Part shown: positions 33,641 through 41,466 of the stretch, piece by piece | Position numbering within the stretch: position 1 is the stretch's first letter | Layout of the letters: the number at the start of each line of letters is the position of its first letter | Assembly (NCBI GenBank): GCA_900170005.1 | Contig: LT827128.1 | Location: 2,662,168-2,726,167, forward strand | Reading direction: 5' to 3' | DNA: 64,000 bases | DNA from: Gordonibacter massiliensis (ex Traore et al. 2017) | Lineage (GTDB): Bacteria; Actinomycetota; Coriobacteriia; Coriobacteriales; Eggerthellaceae | The notes under the pieces: model-generated | Told to the model about the DNA's origin: nothing | The model's database searches: none | Seen by the model: the letters and a program-made list of their open reading frames with translations, nothing else | Program-made: the position numbers and the translations under genes

Positions 33641-34624
33641 CTAGCGGGCGTACACGGTGCGTTTGCGGGTGACCAGGCGGTCGACGAACGCGGTGGCGGG
33701 CGCGCGTAGGATATCGCAGGGCGGCGCGAACTGCACGGCGCGGCCGGCCTCCATGACCAGCACCTTGTCGCCCAGGTCGAGGGCTTCGTCGATGTCGTGC
33801 GTCACGAACAGGACGGTGATGCCCGTTTGCCGGTGAATGCGCTTGATCTCGTCTTGCAGGCTGGCGCGGGTGATGGCGTCCACGGCGCTGAACGGCTCGT
33901 CGGCGAGCAGCACGTCGGGGCTGGCTGCCAACGCACGGGCGATGCCGACGCGCTGCGCCTGGCCGCCCGACAGCTCGGCGGGGTAGCGGTCCATGATGTC
34001 GCGCGGCAGCCCGATGATGTCCATCCACTTCGCCACGGCCGCCTCGGTTCGATCCTTGTCTCCGCTGTTCAGCAGCGTGGGAACGTACGCGATGTTCTGC
34101 TCGACGGTGAGGTGGGGGAACAGCACGCTGCCCTGGATGGCGTAGCCGATGTTGCGGCGCAGTTCGATGGGGTCGGCGCTCGACGTGGCCTGACCGTGCA
34201 CGAGCACCCGGCCTTCGTCGGGCATCACGAGGGCGTTCACCGTTTTCAGCAGCGTGGTCTTGCCGCAGCCGGAGCTGCCGATAATGGCGACGAACGCGCC
34301 ATCGTCGATGCGCAGGTCCACGTCGTCCACGGCTATCGCATCGCCAAAGCGCTTGGTCACGTGTTCGAACACCACGGCCGGCTCGGGGGATGCAGGGGCT
34401 GGCGCCGCGCGGGATCCTTCGACTCCGCGCTGCGCGCTCCGCTCAGGATGACAACCCGCGACGCTTTCCCCACCACCGTCTCGTATGCAACTCGCCAAGC
34501 TGCTCCCGCTGCCACCCCGAGCGCAGGCGTCGAATCGCCTCCCCTTGTCATCCTGAGCGGAGGCGACGGAGTCGCCGGAGTCGAAGGATCCCGTGGGGCG
34601 CATGTGCGCGGACGAGTTTTCCAT
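33641..34624 (-). CDS. opuCA: OpuC-type osmolyte ABC transporter, ATP-binding protein
   Basis: 327 residues. Walker A GSSGCGKTTLLK, Q-loop GYAIQGSVLFPHLTV, signature LSGGQAQRVGIARALA, Walker B VLLADEPFSAVD and switch His in VTHD. It energises uptake of glycine betaine, carnitine or choline with the fused permease/binding protein encoded just upstream. The C-terminal CBS pair of many OpuCA proteins is missing. The ATG at 34624 begins one base after the permease stop codon. The first about 80 residues before the ATPase core are low-complexity and encoded largely by two inverted copies of an interspersed repeat, so they are probably an acquired insertion kept in frame. Confidence 0.88.
   Translation of the reverse strand: MENSSAHMRPTGSFDSGDSVASAQDDKGRRFDACARGGSGSSLASCIRDGGGESVAGCHPERSAQRGVEGSRAAPAPASPEPAVVFEHVTKRFGDAIAVDDVDLRIDDGAFVAIIGSSGCGKTTLLKTVNALVMPDEGRVLVHGQATSSADPIELRRNIGYAIQGSVLFPHLTVEQNIAYVPTLLNSGDKDRTEAAVAKWMDIIGLPRDIMDRYPAELSGGQAQRVGIARALAASPDVLLADEPFSAVDAITRASLQDEIKRIHRQTGITVLFVTHDIDEALDLGDKVLVMEAGRAVQFAPPCDILRAPATAFVDRLVTRKRTVYAR
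34411..34454. repeat. Interspersed repeat copy A inside opuCA
   Basis: 44 bases starting GGGATCCTTCGACTCC and ending GCTCAGGATGACAA, with an internal GC-rich palindrome. Inverted relative to copy B at 34545. The two together form a large inverted repeat in the 5' part of the ATPase gene. Confidence 0.85.
34545..34592. repeat. Interspersed repeat copy B inside opuCA
   Basis: 48 bases, starting TTGTCATCCTGAGCGGAG and ending GGAGTCGAAGGATCCC, the reverse complement pattern of copy A with a different central palindrome (GCGACGGAGTCGC). Confidence 0.85.
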
Positions 34625-34625
34625 G

Positions 34626-36422
34626 CTATATCAGCCCCTTCTCGGCAAGGAACGTGTCGGCCACCGTTTTCGGCTCCTGGCCCTGCGTCTCCACGGCGTT
34701 GTTCATGCGGGCCATGTCGACATCGGAAATGGTGCCTTGCAGCTTCAGCAGCTCGTCGCGCAGCTCGGGATGCTTCTCCAGCGTGTCCATCCGCACGACG
34801 TTGCAACACAGATACGACGGATAGAAGCCCTTGTCGTCTTCCAGCACCACCAATCGGTCGTCGGCCACCTGTCCGTCGGTGGTGGACACCACGATCGCGT
34901 CCACCTGCCCCTCGAACAGCGCCTGGTACTTCAAGCTGATGTCCATGTCGCGCGTGCTGGCGAAGCTCATGCCGTAGGCTTGCTGCAGGCCGGGGTATCC
35001 GTCTTGGCGGTCGAAGAAGTCGGGCTCGGCGCCCAAGGTCAGCTCGCCGGCCGCCCGCGCAAGGTCGGAATACGTGCGCAGGTTGAACCGGTTGGCCACG
35101 TCTTTGCTCACCGCCAGGCCGTACGTGTTGTTGAAGCCGTACGTGCCCACCCAGGTCAGCCCCAGCTGCGATTCGTACTCCTGTTGCATGGTGTCGAACA
35201 GCGACTCGTCGTAGGTGTCTTCGTGCTTGAGCACGGCGTTCCAACCGGTGCCCGTGTACTCGGGATACAGGTCGAAATCGCCTTGCTCCATGCCGGGTTC
35301 GATGTTCGACGTGCCTCCGCCCACCCCTTGCGTGAGCTCCACGTTCAGGTCGGTGTCATGCTCGATGAGCGTGTTGAGCATCTCGCCGAGGATGTACTGC
35401 TCGGTCATGGGTTTCGTGGCGATGTTCACGGTATCGCCGCCCGAGCCTCCGCGGTTGGCGAAGGCGAAGGCGCCTCCTACCACTATCGCCAAAGCGGCGA
35501 CGAGGGCGATCACGGTGACGCCCCGCCGTCGCGGGGTGAGGGCGGCTGCGATCGCGCGACGGGACTCGGCCGCATCGGCGTTCTGGAATTCCGGCATGCG
35601 CCCCGCTTCGCCGTCGTCGAGCAGCACGTCTGCGGCGTCGAGGGCCGTGTCGGAGACGGAGACGGAGGCGCCCGCGCCCGCGCTGTCGGCGCTGTGGCCC
35701 GAGGTGCCGGCCGCGGCGCCGAGCGTCGCGTGCTGCGGGCGCAGGATCCCGCCGAACGCCGCGCGGGCGCGCGATCGGCGCGGCTTCGGCTCCATGTGCC
35801 TCCGCGTGGCCTTTTCGGCAACGCCCAGCAGCAGGTCGACCGCTATGGCCAGCGCCGCGATGAGCACGCTGCCCGCCAACGTCATGGCGAGGTTGTTCGT
35901 GGTGATGCCGCGGTAGATGGCCACGCCCAGCCCGCCCGCGCCGATGAACGACGCGATGCCGGCAAGCGCGATGGTCATGGTTGCCATGCTGCGGATGCCG
36001 CTCATGATAACGGGCGCGGCCAGCGGCAGCTCAATGCGGTAGAGCAGCTGCCGGTCAGTGGATCCCATGCCGCGCGCCGCTTCGACGATGGCGGGCTCGA
36101 TGGTGGTGAGGCCGGTGTAGGTGTTGCGCACCATGGGCAGCAGCGCGTACACGGTCAGCGCCACCACGGCCGTGAGGTCGCCGATGCCCGTTACGGGAAT
36201 AAGGAAGCCGAACAGCGCGATGGACGGGATGGTGTACACGAAGTTCACCAGCGCCAGCACCGGCTTCGCCCCGCGCCGCCATTGCGCGATGGCGATGCCC
36301 AGCGTCAAGCCGATGAGCGCGGCCAGCACGATGGATACGAGCGATATGCCTATATGCTGCAACAGCAGGTCGAAAAACCAGTCGCGACGTTCGACGAGCA
36401 GGGAAAACATGGTGGATATCAC
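34626..36422 (-). CDS. OpuC-type permease fused to substrate-binding protein
   Basis: 598 residues from a GTG at 36422 with GCGAGG upstream; ATG 36410 (MFSLLVERRDW) is a close alternative. N-terminal half: ABC permease with six helices (about 20-220) and the coupling motif EAARGMGSTDRQLLYRIELP. A linker rich in Ala/Ser/Asp is followed by another helix (about 300-320) and a periplasmic glycine-betaine-binding domain (OpuAC type), with NIATKPMTEQYILGEM and the pocket region DLYPEYTGTGWNAVL. Fusion of pore and receptor is known in OpuA/OpuC relatives. It overlaps none of opuCA but is directly coupled to it. Confidence 0.9.
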   Translation of the reverse strand: MISTMFSLLVERRDWFFDLLLQHIGISLVSIVLAALIGLTLGIAIAQWRRGAKPVLALVNFVYTIPSIALFGFLIPVTGIGDLTAVVALTVYALLPMVRNTYTGLTTIEPAIVEAARGMGSTDRQLLYRIELPLAAPVIMSGIRSMATMTIALAGIASFIGAGGLGVAIYRGITTNNLAMTLAGSVLIAALAIAVDLLLGVAEKATRRHMEPKPRRSRARAAFGGILRPQHATLGAAAGTSGHSADSAGAGASVSVSDTALDAADVLLDDGEAGRMPEFQNADAAESRRAIAAALTPRRRGVTVIALVAALAIVVGGAFAFANRGGSGGDTVNIATKPMTEQYILGEMLNTLIEHDTDLNVELTQGVGGGTSNIEPGMEQGDFDLYPEYTGTGWNAVLKHEDTYDESLFDTMQQEYESQLGLTWVGTYGFNNTYGLAVSKDVANRFNLRTYSDLARAAGELTLGAEPDFFDRQDGYPGLQQAYGMSFASTRDMDISLKYQALFEGQVDAIVVSTTDGQVADDRLVVLEDDKGFYPSYLCCNVVRMDTLEKHPELRDELLKLQGTISDVDMARMNNAVETQGQEPKTVADTFLAEKGLI

Positions 36423-36804
36423 GCGCGCCTCGCTTTCTCGCAGGTCGAAGGTGGAGGGGGAGCACGCCGGGGACGCACGCCCGATGCTAGCGCATTTCAA
36501 GCAAGGGCTTGTTCGAACGGCATACTCGAAGACGAACCGTCATCGATCGGTGAAGTGCGCACCGTGGTCGAAAACGTGTTCGGTGGAAACTGATCAGCGG
36601 TTATGCGCTTAAGATGTTGGGATTCCCTCTGTTATTCGCCTAAAAGTACTGTTGCGAGGTGCTACGAGGCTTTATCATACTAAAGCACGAACGGACGACT
36701 ATCCGATTTCCCAGCCAATCGCCCAGCGCCGCAACCGGCTCCTGCCGGCTGTTCGGCGATGCGCGAGGGGAGCCGACGGCCGTCCATGACGCAGGGAGGT
36801 TTGC
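36423..36804. other. Divergent intergenic region between opuC operon and citrate synthase
   Basis: 382 bases with no gene. Near 36650 a candidate plus-strand promoter is TTGCGA, an 18-base spacer and CATACT. The region near 36600-36660 is AT-richer than its surroundings. Confidence 0.4.
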
Positions 36805-38154
36805 ATGCACGACGAAGAAAAGAAGATCGCTCTCTACGAGAATTTCAAAACCATCAACTCCATCGATCCCACCTACTATGAACAGTACGACGTGAAGCGA
36901 GGCTTGCGCAACGCGGACGGCACCGGCGTGGTGGCCGGCTTGACGAACATCGCGAACGTGCACGGCTACATCGTGTCGGACAACGAGAAGATCGCCGACG
37001 AGGGGCATCTGCGCTATCGCGGCTACGACATCTACGATCTTTTGGGCGACCAGTCGGCCGAGCACCGCTTCAACTTCGAAGAAGTGGCTTATCTGCTGCT
37101 CATGGGCGATTTGCCCACGCGCGAGCAGCTCGATCGCTTCATCAGCGTGCTCGATTCCGAGCGCGAGCTGCCCGACGGCTTCACCGCGTCCATGATCATG
37201 CGCGACACGCCGCCCGACATCATGAACGTGCTGGCCCGCACCATCCTGCTGCTGTACGCCTACGACCCCGACGCCGAGGATCGCTCGGCCCACCACGAGA
37301 TACACACCGCCATCTCGCTCATCTCGCGCCTGCCGCGCATCATGGTGCTCACGTACTACGCCAAGCGCGCCCGTTACAACAACGAGTCCATGATCATGCA
37401 CCGCTTCATTCCCGGCCAGTCCACGGCCGAGACCATCCTGTCCATGCTGCGTGCCGACCGTCAGTTCACGCCCGAGGAGGCGCGCATGCTCGACGTCATG
37501 CTGTGCCTGCACGCGGAGCACGGCGGCGGCAACAACTCCACGTTCACCACGCGCGTGCTGACCTCGTCGGACACCGACCCGTACTCCACGTACGCCGGCG
37601 CCATCGGCTCGCTGAAGGGCTGGAAGCACGGTGGCGCGAACCATCAGGTGCTGGCCATGCAGCAGGAGATCAAGGAGAACGTGGCCGACTGGTCCGACGA
37701 GGGCCAGGTGGCCGATTACCTGGCGAAGATCGTGCGCAAGGAGGCCTTCGACAACACGGGCCTGGTGTACGGCATGGGCCATGCGGTGTACACGAAGTCC
37801 GACCCGCGCGCCATCATCTGCAAGCAGTTCGCCCAGAACCTGGCCGCCGGCACGGAGTACGAAGCCGAGTTCAACCTGCTCAAAACCGTGGAGCGCCTTG
37901 CGCCGGAAGTCATTTTGCGCGAGAAGGGCACGAGCAAGGACATGTGCGCGAACATCGACATGTACTCCGGCTTCGTGTACTCCATGATGGGCATTCCCGA
38001 GGACCTGTTCACACCGTTGTTCGCATGCGCCCGCATGTCCGGCTGGGCTGCCCACCGCTTCGAGGAGATCGTCTCCGGCAAGCGCATCATCCGCCCCGCC
38101 TACAAGTCCACCCGCAGCGGCAAACGCGACTACGTGCCCATGGACGAGCGGTAA
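36805..38154 (+). CDS. Citrate synthase
   Basis: 449 residues with the three catalytic elements: HGGGNNSTFTTR, GMGHAVYTKSDPRA and the Asp region SKDMCANIDMYSGF, plus the N-terminal RYRGYDIYDL. It condenses oxaloacetate and acetyl-CoA to citrate in the cytoplasm. In a fermentative anaerobe it would feed 2-oxoglutarate and glutamate synthesis. CAGGGAGG precedes the ATG. Followed by a hairpin at 38293. Confidence 0.95.
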   Translation: MHDEEKKIALYENFKTINSIDPTYYEQYDVKRGLRNADGTGVVAGLTNIANVHGYIVSDNEKIADEGHLRYRGYDIYDLLGDQSAEHRFNFEEVAYLLLMGDLPTREQLDRFISVLDSERELPDGFTASMIMRDTPPDIMNVLARTILLLYAYDPDAEDRSAHHEIHTAISLISRLPRIMVLTYYAKRARYNNESMIMHRFIPGQSTAETILSMLRADRQFTPEEARMLDVMLCLHAEHGGGNNSTFTTRVLTSSDTDPYSTYAGAIGSLKGWKHGGANHQVLAMQQEIKENVADWSDEGQVADYLAKIVRKEAFDNTGLVYGMGHAVYTKSDPRAIICKQFAQNLAAGTEYEAEFNLLKTVERLAPEVILREKGTSKDMCANIDMYSGFVYSMMGIPEDLFTPLFACARMSGWAAHRFEEIVSGKRIIRPAYKSTRSGKRDYVPMDER

Positions 38155-38292
38155 GGAGCGCCGCCTCGAAGCGCGTGTGCGCAGCCAAGGGCGTACGACG
38201 CGGCGGCAACGTCGCGGTTATCGGGGGAACGCGCTGCGGCGAGCGGCGATAGCAGTGCCGAAGGCGTTCCGAATCGAAGATGTTTACCGAAG

Positions 38293-38321
38293 GCGAGCAC
38301 GGGCGAAATGCCCGTGCTCGC
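38293..38321 (+). terminator. Hairpin terminator after citrate synthase
   Basis: 12-bp perfect stem GCGAGCACGGGC / GCCCGTGCTCGC, loop GAAAT, followed by TTGCTTCC. Confidence 0.75.
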
Positions 38322-38762
38322 TTGCTTCCTCCGCGTTTTCGTACGTTTTACCGGCTTTCCACCTCGCGTGCAACACCAAAGAACAACCGGTCACTCTCGA
38401 TGCAAGTCCGCTTCGCGAAGAGGCGAGGTCGTTGAAAGTTTGGGAGCACTTCTCGTTGCCGCGCTTTCGGGAGTCGTTCGTCTACGTGTTTTGGGACGTG
38501 CAGCCTGTACGCATCGCGAATATGCTTCGCGGAAGTCATTTCTGCTGCAAAATGACGGTTGTGCATGATCATGTTCGAGAATAAATGAAAACGGAAATAC
38601 TCTCACCTGATCTTTTTATTTAATTACTCTATTACTAATATATAAAAGCTCTCAAAAAACCGTTCACAAACGCCCTTTTGAAGCGCATATGGAAGAATAC
38701 GACGATTTTTCCTCTGCATGCGAACGGAATAAACGGGAACGAGGGAGGAAGGACTCAAATTC
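38322..38762. other. Intergenic region with an AT-rich island
   Basis: 441 bases without a supported gene. 38584-38660 is strongly AT-rich (for example TTTTTATTTAATTACTC) inside a GC-rich genome. At 38533-38554 there is a small palindrome (GTCATTT / AAATGAC). A 74-codon minus-strand frame (38348-38572) starts next to it, but its codon use is poor. It could be a promoter region or an insertion scar. Confidence 0.4.
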
Positions 38763-38850
38763 TGGCGGAGGCGGTAGGATTTGAACCCACGAAGCCTTGC
38801 GGCTTAACAGTTTTCAAGACTGCCGCCTTCAACCACTCGGCCACGCCTCC
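38763..38850 (-). tRNA. tRNA-Ser (TGA)
   Basis: 88 bases with a long variable arm (GCCGCAAGGC), acceptor GGAGGCG / CGCCTCC, anticodon loop CTTGAAA (anticodon TGA), T-arm GGGTTCAAATCCT and encoded CCA. Confidence 0.96.
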
Positions 38851-38939
38851 GCATCGATGGGCGCATGTCGGAACGAACGCGCAGCGCGTGCGCGCGGTGC
38901 TTTTCGCATCGTATTCCCGAATGCACAGGTAGGATACCA

Positions 38940-38945
38940 TATAAT
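38940..38945 (+). promoter_or_regulatory. -10 element of tadA, leaderless start
   Basis: TATAAT followed by seven bases and then the ATG at 38953. There is no ribosome site, so the transcript probably begins at the start codon. Confidence 0.65.
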
Positions 38946-38952
38946 AGACGGT

Positions 38953-39441
38953 ATGACCGATGAAGACTACATGCGCCTGGCGCTGGAGGAAGCGCGGCGC
39001 GCCGCCGAGCTGGACGAGGTTCCCATTGGGGCCGTGGTGGTGTACGAGCCCATCGACCCGGCCACGCGTCGGCCTTTGGCCGAGCCCCGGGTGATCGCGC
39101 GGGCATGCAACCTACGCGAGACGACGCGCGATCCGGCCGGGCATGCGGAGTTCCTGGCCATGAAGCAGGCGTCGGCTGAGCTCGACGCATGGCGGCTCAC
39201 GGGGTGCACGGTCTACGTGACGCTGGAGCCGTGCATCATGTGCGCGGGCCTCATGCATCAAGCGCGTATCGACCGGTGCGTGTTCGGCGCACCCGACCCC
39301 AAAGCCGGTGCCTTGGGCACGCTGTACCGCATTCACGAAGACGAACGGCTCAACCACAGCTTCGAGGTGGTTTCCGGCGTGTTGGGTGACGAATGCGCCG
39401 ATGCGCTGCGGGCGTTCTTCGCGCGCAAGAGAAGGAAATGA
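38953..39441 (+). CDS. tadA: tRNA(adenine34) deaminase
   Basis: 162 residues with the zinc-dependent deaminase motifs GHAEFLAM (His and catalytic Glu) and EPCIMCAG (two Cys). It converts A34 to inosine in tRNA-Arg(ACG), the very tRNA encoded at 32954. The insertion VVYEPIDPATRRPLAEPRV after the first strand is longer than in most TadA. The start MTDEDYMRLAL is typical. It is followed 13 bases later by ispE. Confidence 0.93.
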   Translation: MTDEDYMRLALEEARRAAELDEVPIGAVVVYEPIDPATRRPLAEPRVIARACNLRETTRDPAGHAEFLAMKQASAELDAWRLTGCTVYVTLEPCIMCAGLMHQARIDRCVFGAPDPKAGALGTLYRIHEDERLNHSFEVVSGVLGDECADALRAFFARKRRK

Positions 39442-39454
39442 ACGGAGTTCTGCG

Positions 39455-40531
39455 ATGACGCAATCGAATGAAGACAACCGCCTCGACAGCCTATCGGGCA
39501 CCGCGCTGCCGACGCCGCCCGCGCCAGCCGCTGCGGGCGCGGGCGATCCGCACGCGGTCGACATGCTGGCCGCGGCGCGCGCGGCCCAGAAGGTCGACGT
39601 CGCCCCGTTCTCCGGTCCCGATGCCGTGAAGCTCATCGCGCCCGCGAAGGTCAACCTGTTTTTGGGCATCGGCGAACGGCGCGACGATGGGTACCATGAG
39701 GCGCTGAGCGTCATGCATGCGCTCACCATGCATGACGTGCTTCGCATGAAGCTGCTCCCGGCTCGCCCCGGCCCTGCGGGTTTGAGCATCGACCTGGAGT
39801 GCCGTTTGGCCGAAGGGCTCGCGCCGCTGGACGTGGCGCTCGAGGACAACATCGTGAGCAAGGCCATCCGCCTGCTCGCGCAGGCCGTGGGGAGAGACGT
39901 CGACGAGACCATGGCCGTTCACGTGGAGAAGCGCATTCCCGCCGAAGCGGGCTTGGGCGGAGGCTCGTCCGATGCGGCTGCCGCGCTGGTGGGCGCCGCA
40001 CGGTTGTGGGGGCTGCGTGCCGACGATCCCCGCATAGAGGAGACCTCGCGCTGCTTGGGTGCCGACGTGCCGTTCTTCCTGCATGGCGGATGCGCCGTGT
40101 TCGACGGGGTGGGCGATGCGTTCGTGCATGAGATCGCGCCCATGGGCTCACCGGTCGTGCTGGTGAAGCCCGAAGGAGGCGTTTCCACATCGGCCGCGTA
40201 CCGCGCGTTCGACGAGCGCCCCGTGCCGGTTTCGCCAGCCGACCGCGAGGCGGCGCTCGGGGCCATGCGCGCGCAGGACGTGCCGTTGCGCAACAACCTG
40301 GTGGGCGCCTCCGAGTCGTTGCTGCCCGCGCTTGCCGACGTGCGCGCCTGGGCGGAAGAATGCCCCGACGTGGAGCAGGCGCTCATGTCGGGGAGCGGGT
40401 CCGCAGTTTTCGCTCTGTGCGACACGTTCGAGGCCGCTGGCCGCGCGGCTGCTCAGGCGCGCATGCGCGGATGGTGGGCGCACGCCACCACGTTCGGACG
40501 CGTGCGAGCCGCGGAAGTCCCTGCAAGCTAG
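39455..40531 (+). CDS. ispE: 4-diphosphocytidyl-2-C-methyl-D-erythritol kinase
   Basis: 358 residues. GHMP kinase motifs: LIAPAKVNLFLGIGERRDDG, the ATP loop AGLGGGSSDAAAAL and the C-terminal LMSGSGSAVFAL. It phosphorylates CDP-methylerythritol in the MEP isoprenoid pathway. About 50 residues of Ala/Pro-rich sequence precede the catalytic core; the ATG at 39455 has AACGGAG eight bases upstream. An alternative start closer to the core cannot be excluded. Likely co-transcribed with tadA. Confidence 0.94.
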   Translation: MTQSNEDNRLDSLSGTALPTPPAPAAAGAGDPHAVDMLAAARAAQKVDVAPFSGPDAVKLIAPAKVNLFLGIGERRDDGYHEALSVMHALTMHDVLRMKLLPARPGPAGLSIDLECRLAEGLAPLDVALEDNIVSKAIRLLAQAVGRDVDETMAVHVEKRIPAEAGLGGGSSDAAAALVGAARLWGLRADDPRIEETSRCLGADVPFFLHGGCAVFDGVGDAFVHEIAPMGSPVVLVKPEGGVSTSAAYRAFDERPVPVSPADREAALGAMRAQDVPLRNNLVGASESLLPALADVRAWAEECPDVEQALMSGSGSAVFALCDTFEAAGRAAAQARMRGWWAHATTFGRVRAAEVPAS

Positions 40532-40752
40532 CCGTTTTCCGGCGGTCGCTCCATTGGGCGGCTCTCCTTCAGGGGAGCCGCCGTGCCGACGATGCGGCGT
40601 TGGGACGGTGGGCCGACGGGCCGCGTTCGGTACCCTTTCGAAAGTTTTTTCCAAAATCCAGTGGGATAGTTATATTTACAAAACCATTCCTTATTCCTCT
40701 TATATGCCTTGTGATGATAGAATCCCAGTTACGTAATAGCTAAGGAGGACTT

Positions 40753-41307
40753 ATGAGCATCCCACTGATCGTCATCCTCGTCATCGTCGTTGTTCTGGTT
40801 ATCGCGATAATCGGCCTGTACAACAACCTGGTGAAGCTGCGCAACATGGTGGACAACGCCTGGGCGCAGATCGACGTACAGTTGCAACGCCGTCTCGATC
40901 TCATTCCGAACTTGGTGGAGACCGTCAAGGGTTATGCCTCGCACGAGCGCGGCACGTTGGAAGAGGTCACCCAGGCACGCACGGCCGTGATGAACGCGCC
41001 TACGCCCGAAGGCAAGATGCAGGCCGACGGCATTCTGACCGGTGCGCTCAAAAACCTGTTCGCCGTGGCCGAAGCCTACCCCGATCTCAAGGCCAATACG
41101 AACTTCCAGCAGCTTCAGTCCGAGCTGTCGAACACCGAGGACAAAATCAGCTACATGCGTCAAAGCTACAACGACACGGTCATGAAGTTCAACACGGCTA
41201 TCCAGACGTTTCCGGCCGTGCTGTTCGCCGGCATGATGGGCTTCAAGCAGCGTGACAGCTTCGACGCTGAGGCAGGGGCGGAAGTCGCTCCAAAGGTCCA
41301 GTTTTAG
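40753..41307 (+). CDS. lemA: LemA family protein
   Basis: 184 residues: N-terminal helix (3-22) and the LemA signature YNNLVKLRNMVDNAWAQIDV, then QLQRRLDLIPNLVETVKGYA, and helical segments to the end. Bitopic membrane protein of unclear function, often linked to DUF2207 proteins such as the one at 44419. AAGGAGG precedes the ATG. Followed by a strong terminator. Confidence 0.94.
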   Translation: MSIPLIVILVIVVVLVIAIIGLYNNLVKLRNMVDNAWAQIDVQLQRRLDLIPNLVETVKGYASHERGTLEEVTQARTAVMNAPTPEGKMQADGILTGALKNLFAVAEAYPDLKANTNFQQLQSELSNTEDKISYMRQSYNDTVMKFNTAIQTFPAVLFAGMMGFKQRDSFDAEAGAEVAPKVQF

Positions 41308-41320
41308 CAGCGAACATTCA

Positions 41321-41355
41321 GCGCCCGCCCAGCATACGCGGCGGGCGCCTTTTTT
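41321..41355 (+). terminator. Rho-independent terminator after lemA
   Basis: 9-bp stem GCGCCCGCC / GGCGGGCGC, ten-base loop, followed by CTTTTTT. Confidence 0.92.
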
Positions 41356-41466
41356 CAGTCAAAACTCTGTCTCCGCATCGTCGTTGGGCGGCGGTGCGGA
41401 CGGGCCCGCCCGGGGTTGACCCTGCCTTGGCGCGCTTACCGCAGACAAGAGGTCGGAAGTGGTTCT

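Noticed and set aside
38533-38560. Remnant end of the IS3 element (AATGACGGT shared with 60844)
   Set aside because: Only nine contiguous bases match, and the surrounding palindrome explains it as well; too little to call.
38177-38584. 135-codon frame after citrate synthase
   Set aside because: Runs through the terminator hairpin, and has no ribosome site or recognisable domain.
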